A stretch of 64,000 bases of DNA, taken from NCBI GenBank assembly GCA_903828675.1, contig CAIKND010000162.1, positions 1-64,000 of the forward strand, given 5' to 3'. Position 1 is the first letter of the stretch. Each line of letters starts with the position of its first letter. The stretch comes from an uncultured Acidobacteriaceae bacterium. Its GTDB lineage: Bacteria > Acidobacteriota > Terriglobia > Terriglobales > Acidobacteriaceae. Below are positions 61,622 to 64,000 of the stretch, in pieces. The translations under genes and the position numbers were made by a program. The notes beneath the pieces were generated by a model. That model was not told where the DNA came from, searched no databases, and saw nothing but the letters and a program-made list of their open reading frames with translations.

Positions 61622-63037
61622 TCATTTCCACCCGCCGCCCAGCGCCTTGTAGAGCTGAATCAGGTCGGTATCCACTGTCGCGTCGGTTTGCACCAGATTG
61701 TTCTCGACGGTGAGCAATGTGCGTTCGGATTCAAGCACTGTGAGAAAATCCTTCAGCCCGGAAGCGTACAACTCGCGCGAAATTTCGGAGGCTTGCCCGG
61801 CTGACTGGGCCGCGGATGCAAGCGATTTTCGCTTTATTTGGTCCTGACCCAATGCCAGGAGCGAGTTCTCAACGTCTTTGACTGCGCCAAGCAGCGTGCT
61901 GTCGTAAGAGATCTCGTACTGGTCCAGCAGCGCGTTTTGCAGATTGACCTGTGCCCTGAGGCTTCGCCGGTTCAGAATCGTTTGACTGATGGAACCGGCA
62001 ACCGTGGAAGCAAGAGACGCCGGCGTGAGTATATTGAGAATGTTCTGCGCGCTGAAGAGGAACGTCCCCGAGAGCGTAAAGGCCGGGTACAGGTTCACCT
62101 TCGCAACACCGACGCGGAACGATTGAGCCACAACCTGGCGCTCGGCGCTTCTTACGTCAGGACGTCGGCGAACAAGGTCTCCCGGGATGCCTACTGCCAC
62201 CTCGGCTGGGATGACGGGAATAGGCTTCACCTCGGAGAGTTCCGAATCGAGCGAGCCGGGCCTTTGGGCGAGGAGAATGGCGAGAGCGCTTTTCGTCTGC
62301 TGCAGGTTGATTTCAAGCGTCGGGATCGTTGCCTCAGTGGACTGAACGGTTTCGAGGGCCTGCGCAACATCGAGGTCCGAACTCAGCCCGCTCTCCCGCT
62401 TGGCCAGCGTCATTTCATACGTCTCGCGATACTTCGCTAGGTTTGACTGCGTGACAGCAATCTGCGACTGATACGAGCGCAGATTCACATAGTCGAGTGC
62501 CACTTCGGCGGTCAGGCTGACCATCGTGTTACGCAGATTCTCCCGTGCGGATTGGATGTCGGCATCATAGGCAGCGACCGTCTTGCGCAATCGGCCAAAG
62601 AAGTCGGGCTCCCAACTGGCGTCGATCTCGGCGTTATTGCTGTGAGAAGCCTGTCCTCCTGAGCGTGAACTGGCTCGACTTCCTGATGCGGTTCCGGTGA
62701 CGCTGACGCTTGGCAGGAGGGAACCGCTGGCGGAGAGACGATTGGCGCGCGCCTGCTCAATGCTCGAGAGCGCTGTGCGGAGGTCGAGATTCGACTTCAA
62801 CGCGCGCTCCTCGAGTGAAGTGAGAACGGGATCGTTGAAGAAAGTCCACCAATGTGCGAGCGCGGCCTCGTCCGCCGGCCGGGCTACTTCGCCTCCTGCC
62901 GGAACGGTCTTCCAGTTCTGCTCCGCGGCCAGTTGCGACTGAATAGACTGGCTGTCGGCCACCATGGCAACGGAGGCAATCCCCAGAATCGCGCCAAGAA
63001 TAATAGCTGTTGGACGGTGGTTGGTTCGCTGCAGCAT
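61622..63037 (-). CDS. TolC-like outer membrane efflux protein
   Basis: 471 aa from ATG 63037 with a signal peptide (AIILGAILGIASVAMVADSQ). The two OEP repeats are visible: NLDLRTALSSIEQARANRLS / AEVALDYVNLRSYQSQIAVT and the C-terminal counterpart (RLPDVRS-type EVAVGIPGDLVRRRPDVRSA; ELYASGLKDFLTVLESERTL). It is the outer membrane channel of the operon. Confidence 0.92.
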   Translation of the reverse strand: MLQRTNHRPTAIILGAILGIASVAMVADSQSIQSQLAAEQNWKTVPAGGEVARPADEAALAHWWTFFNDPVLTSLEERALKSNLDLRTALSSIEQARANRLSASGSLLPSVSVTGTASGSRASSRSGGQASHSNNAEIDASWEPDFFGRLRKTVAAYDADIQSARENLRNTMVSLTAEVALDYVNLRSYQSQIAVTQSNLAKYRETYEMTLAKRESGLSSDLDVAQALETVQSTEATIPTLEINLQQTKSALAILLAQRPGSLDSELSEVKPIPVIPAEVAVGIPGDLVRRRPDVRSAERQVVAQSFRVGVAKVNLYPAFTLSGTFLFSAQNILNILTPASLASTVAGSISQTILNRRSLRAQVNLQNALLDQYEISYDSTLLGAVKDVENSLLALGQDQIKRKSLASAAQSAGQASEISRELYASGLKDFLTVLESERTLLTVENNLVQTDATVDTDLIQLYKALGGGWK

Positions 63038-63236
63038 CGGCTTGCCTTTCAGAGTCGGCTCCCAGTTTTCTATCGGCTTCGTAACTTGATTGGACAGCAG
63101 ATACCGCTGCGCGAACCTCAAGATTTGCAAAAACAGGTGAGCCACGAAGCACAACAGCCACTGAATCTCAAGAATTGTTAAGGTTCTGGCGCCAGCCGAT
63201 CAGCGCTTGCAGAAGTGTGGTAAAAGAGGATGCAGT

Positions 63237-63938
63237 ATGGTGAATGAGAACCACAGAGCGAGCAATATTCTGATCATTGATGATGACGTGCGCCTGTGCC
63301 GGCTGATCGCCGAATACTTCGCCGGGTCAGACTACGCGATCCAGGCAGTTCACAACGGTGCAACGGGCCTGGATCGCGCGATCGATGAGAGTTTTGACCT
63401 CATTCTTCTCGACATTATGCTTCCCGGACTGGATGGATTCGAAGTGCTTACGCAACTGCGCCGCCGATCCTCTGTGCCACTGATTATGCTGACGGCGCGC
63501 GGCGCACGTGAAGACTGCGTGCAAGGCCTCAATACAGGCGCAGACGATTATCTAGCCAAGCCGTTTGGTCCTGAAGAGCTGGCTGCGCGCATTGCGGCGG
63601 TGCTGCGCAGGACAAGAAACACACAGACCGCGAAGGTCGAGACAATCTCCGTCGGGCGGCTGCGGCTGAGCGCGGCATCGCGCTGCGTTTGGATTGGAGA
63701 AGAGCCGATCGAGATTACGTCGACCGAATTCGACATCCTTGATGCTCTCGCCCGGGCTGGAGGCAAGGTCGTCACGCGCGACCAGATGTGTGGAATCCTC
63801 TACCGGCGGCAGGCCACGCCGTTCGAACGATCCCTTGAGGTGCATATCAGCCATTTGCGGCGGAAGACCGAGGAGGCTGGTGTTACGATCCGCTCGATCC
63901 GCGGCGTCGGATATGTTCTGGCGGGAGATGAGTCATGA
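63237..63938 (+). CDS. OmpR-family response regulator
   Basis: 233 aa from ATG 63237 (AGAGGA upstream). Receiver domain with NILIIDDDVRLC (acidic pair), phosphorylatable Asp in LILLDIMLPGLDGFE, Thr in LIMLTARG and Lys in YLAKPFGPEE; winged-helix DNA-binding domain (EITSTEFDILDALARAGGKV, ERSLEVHISHLRRKTE, IRSIRGVGYVL). Divergent from the efflux operon, which it probably regulates with the kinase encoded next. Confidence 0.93.
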   Translation: MVNENHRASNILIIDDDVRLCRLIAEYFAGSDYAIQAVHNGATGLDRAIDESFDLILLDIMLPGLDGFEVLTQLRRRSSVPLIMLTARGAREDCVQGLNTGADDYLAKPFGPEELAARIAAVLRRTRNTQTAKVETISVGRLRLSAASRCVWIGEEPIEITSTEFDILDALARAGGKVVTRDQMCGILYRRQATPFERSLEVHISHLRRKTEEAGVTIRSIRGVGYVLAGDES

Positions 63939-64000
63939 AATCAATATCACTCAAAGTCACCATTTGGTCGGTTGCCGCGCTGGTGATTTCTCTGGCCGTA
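63935..64000 (+). CDS. Sensor histidine kinase, N-terminal start (cut by window edge)
   Basis: ATG 63935 overlaps the regulator stop (ATGA) and opens SISLKVTIWSVAALVISLA, a first membrane helix typical of sensor kinases. Only 22 codons are visible. The call rests on position and the helix. Confidence 0.65.
   Translation, partial: MKSISLKVTIWSVAALVISLAV

Overview
The window looks like a chromosomal segment of a soil Acidobacteriota (Terriglobia-like). This is inferred from moderately high GC, the secreted glycoside hydrolases (GH27, GH78-like), a decayed DUF2339 membrane protein, a MacA/ABC/TolC efflux cluster and an IS66 element; no rRNA or other marker fixes the taxonomy. It falls into two parts. 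Positions 1 to about 48,080 are an accessory region packed with defence, mobile and remnant genes. From 48,087 to the end, ordinary chromosomal genes predominate, with several truncated genes among them. A 45-nt 3' fragment of a tRNA-Asp(GTC) gene and the stump of a tyrosine integrase mark the boundary (47,581-48,080).

Accessory part, left to right. (1) 1-6,100: a DUF2201/VWA-like metallopeptidase, RNase HI, a Gp157-like protein and small genes, with two unrelated genes on the minus strand. (2) 6,267-16,269: a minus-strand operon with a SNF2-type helicase, DUF4391 protein, type III methyltransferase, RhuM-like protein and type III restriction subunit, preceded by a gene stump. (3) 16,526-19,800: an IS1-family-like element whose 22-bp terminal repeats match at 21 positions and enclose the transposase plus four passenger genes, including an Xre-ImmA/IrrE regulator-protease. 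(4) 19,815-22,449: a complete IS66 element with a perfect 8-bp target duplication. (5) 22,557-24,202: a remnant ThiF(E1-like)-DUF6527 pair of the kind found in bacterial ubiquitin-like conjugation operons; the ThiF gene lacks its 5' end. (6) 24,445-27,876: a RecB-like nuclease/superfamily 1 helicase. (7) 28,497-30,816: a retron-like operon (candidate ncRNA, 83-aa protein, Xre regulator, retron reverse transcriptase, PolB-like DEDDy exonuclease). (8) 31,033-33,276: a DNA-binding protein with a small membrane protein, then a sigma-like/anti-sigma-like pair. (9) 33,702-35,521: a Fic protein under a promoter studded with AATCGCGCCA boxes. (10) 36,055-47,227: an 11-kb operon of grpE, two hsp70 genes without C-terminal lids, a coiled-coil membrane protein, two J-like proteins without HPD, a HerA/DUF87 ATPase and a ParB-like protein.

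The last operon is the best candidate for an undescribed system: a private Hsp70 cycle tied by start/stop overlaps and short gaps to a membrane coiled-coil protein and a DNA-translocase-type ATPase, in a defence-rich island. The retron-exonuclease operon and the IS1-like element with a regulator-protease cargo come next.

Chromosomal part: isoaspartyl peptidase, CutC, truncated GH29 and helicase remnants back to back, a GH78-like enzyme, the DUF2339 pseudogene, a GH27 alpha-galactosidase, a four-gene ABC efflux operon and the start of a two-component system. All function calls come from reading motifs in the translations; no database search was run.
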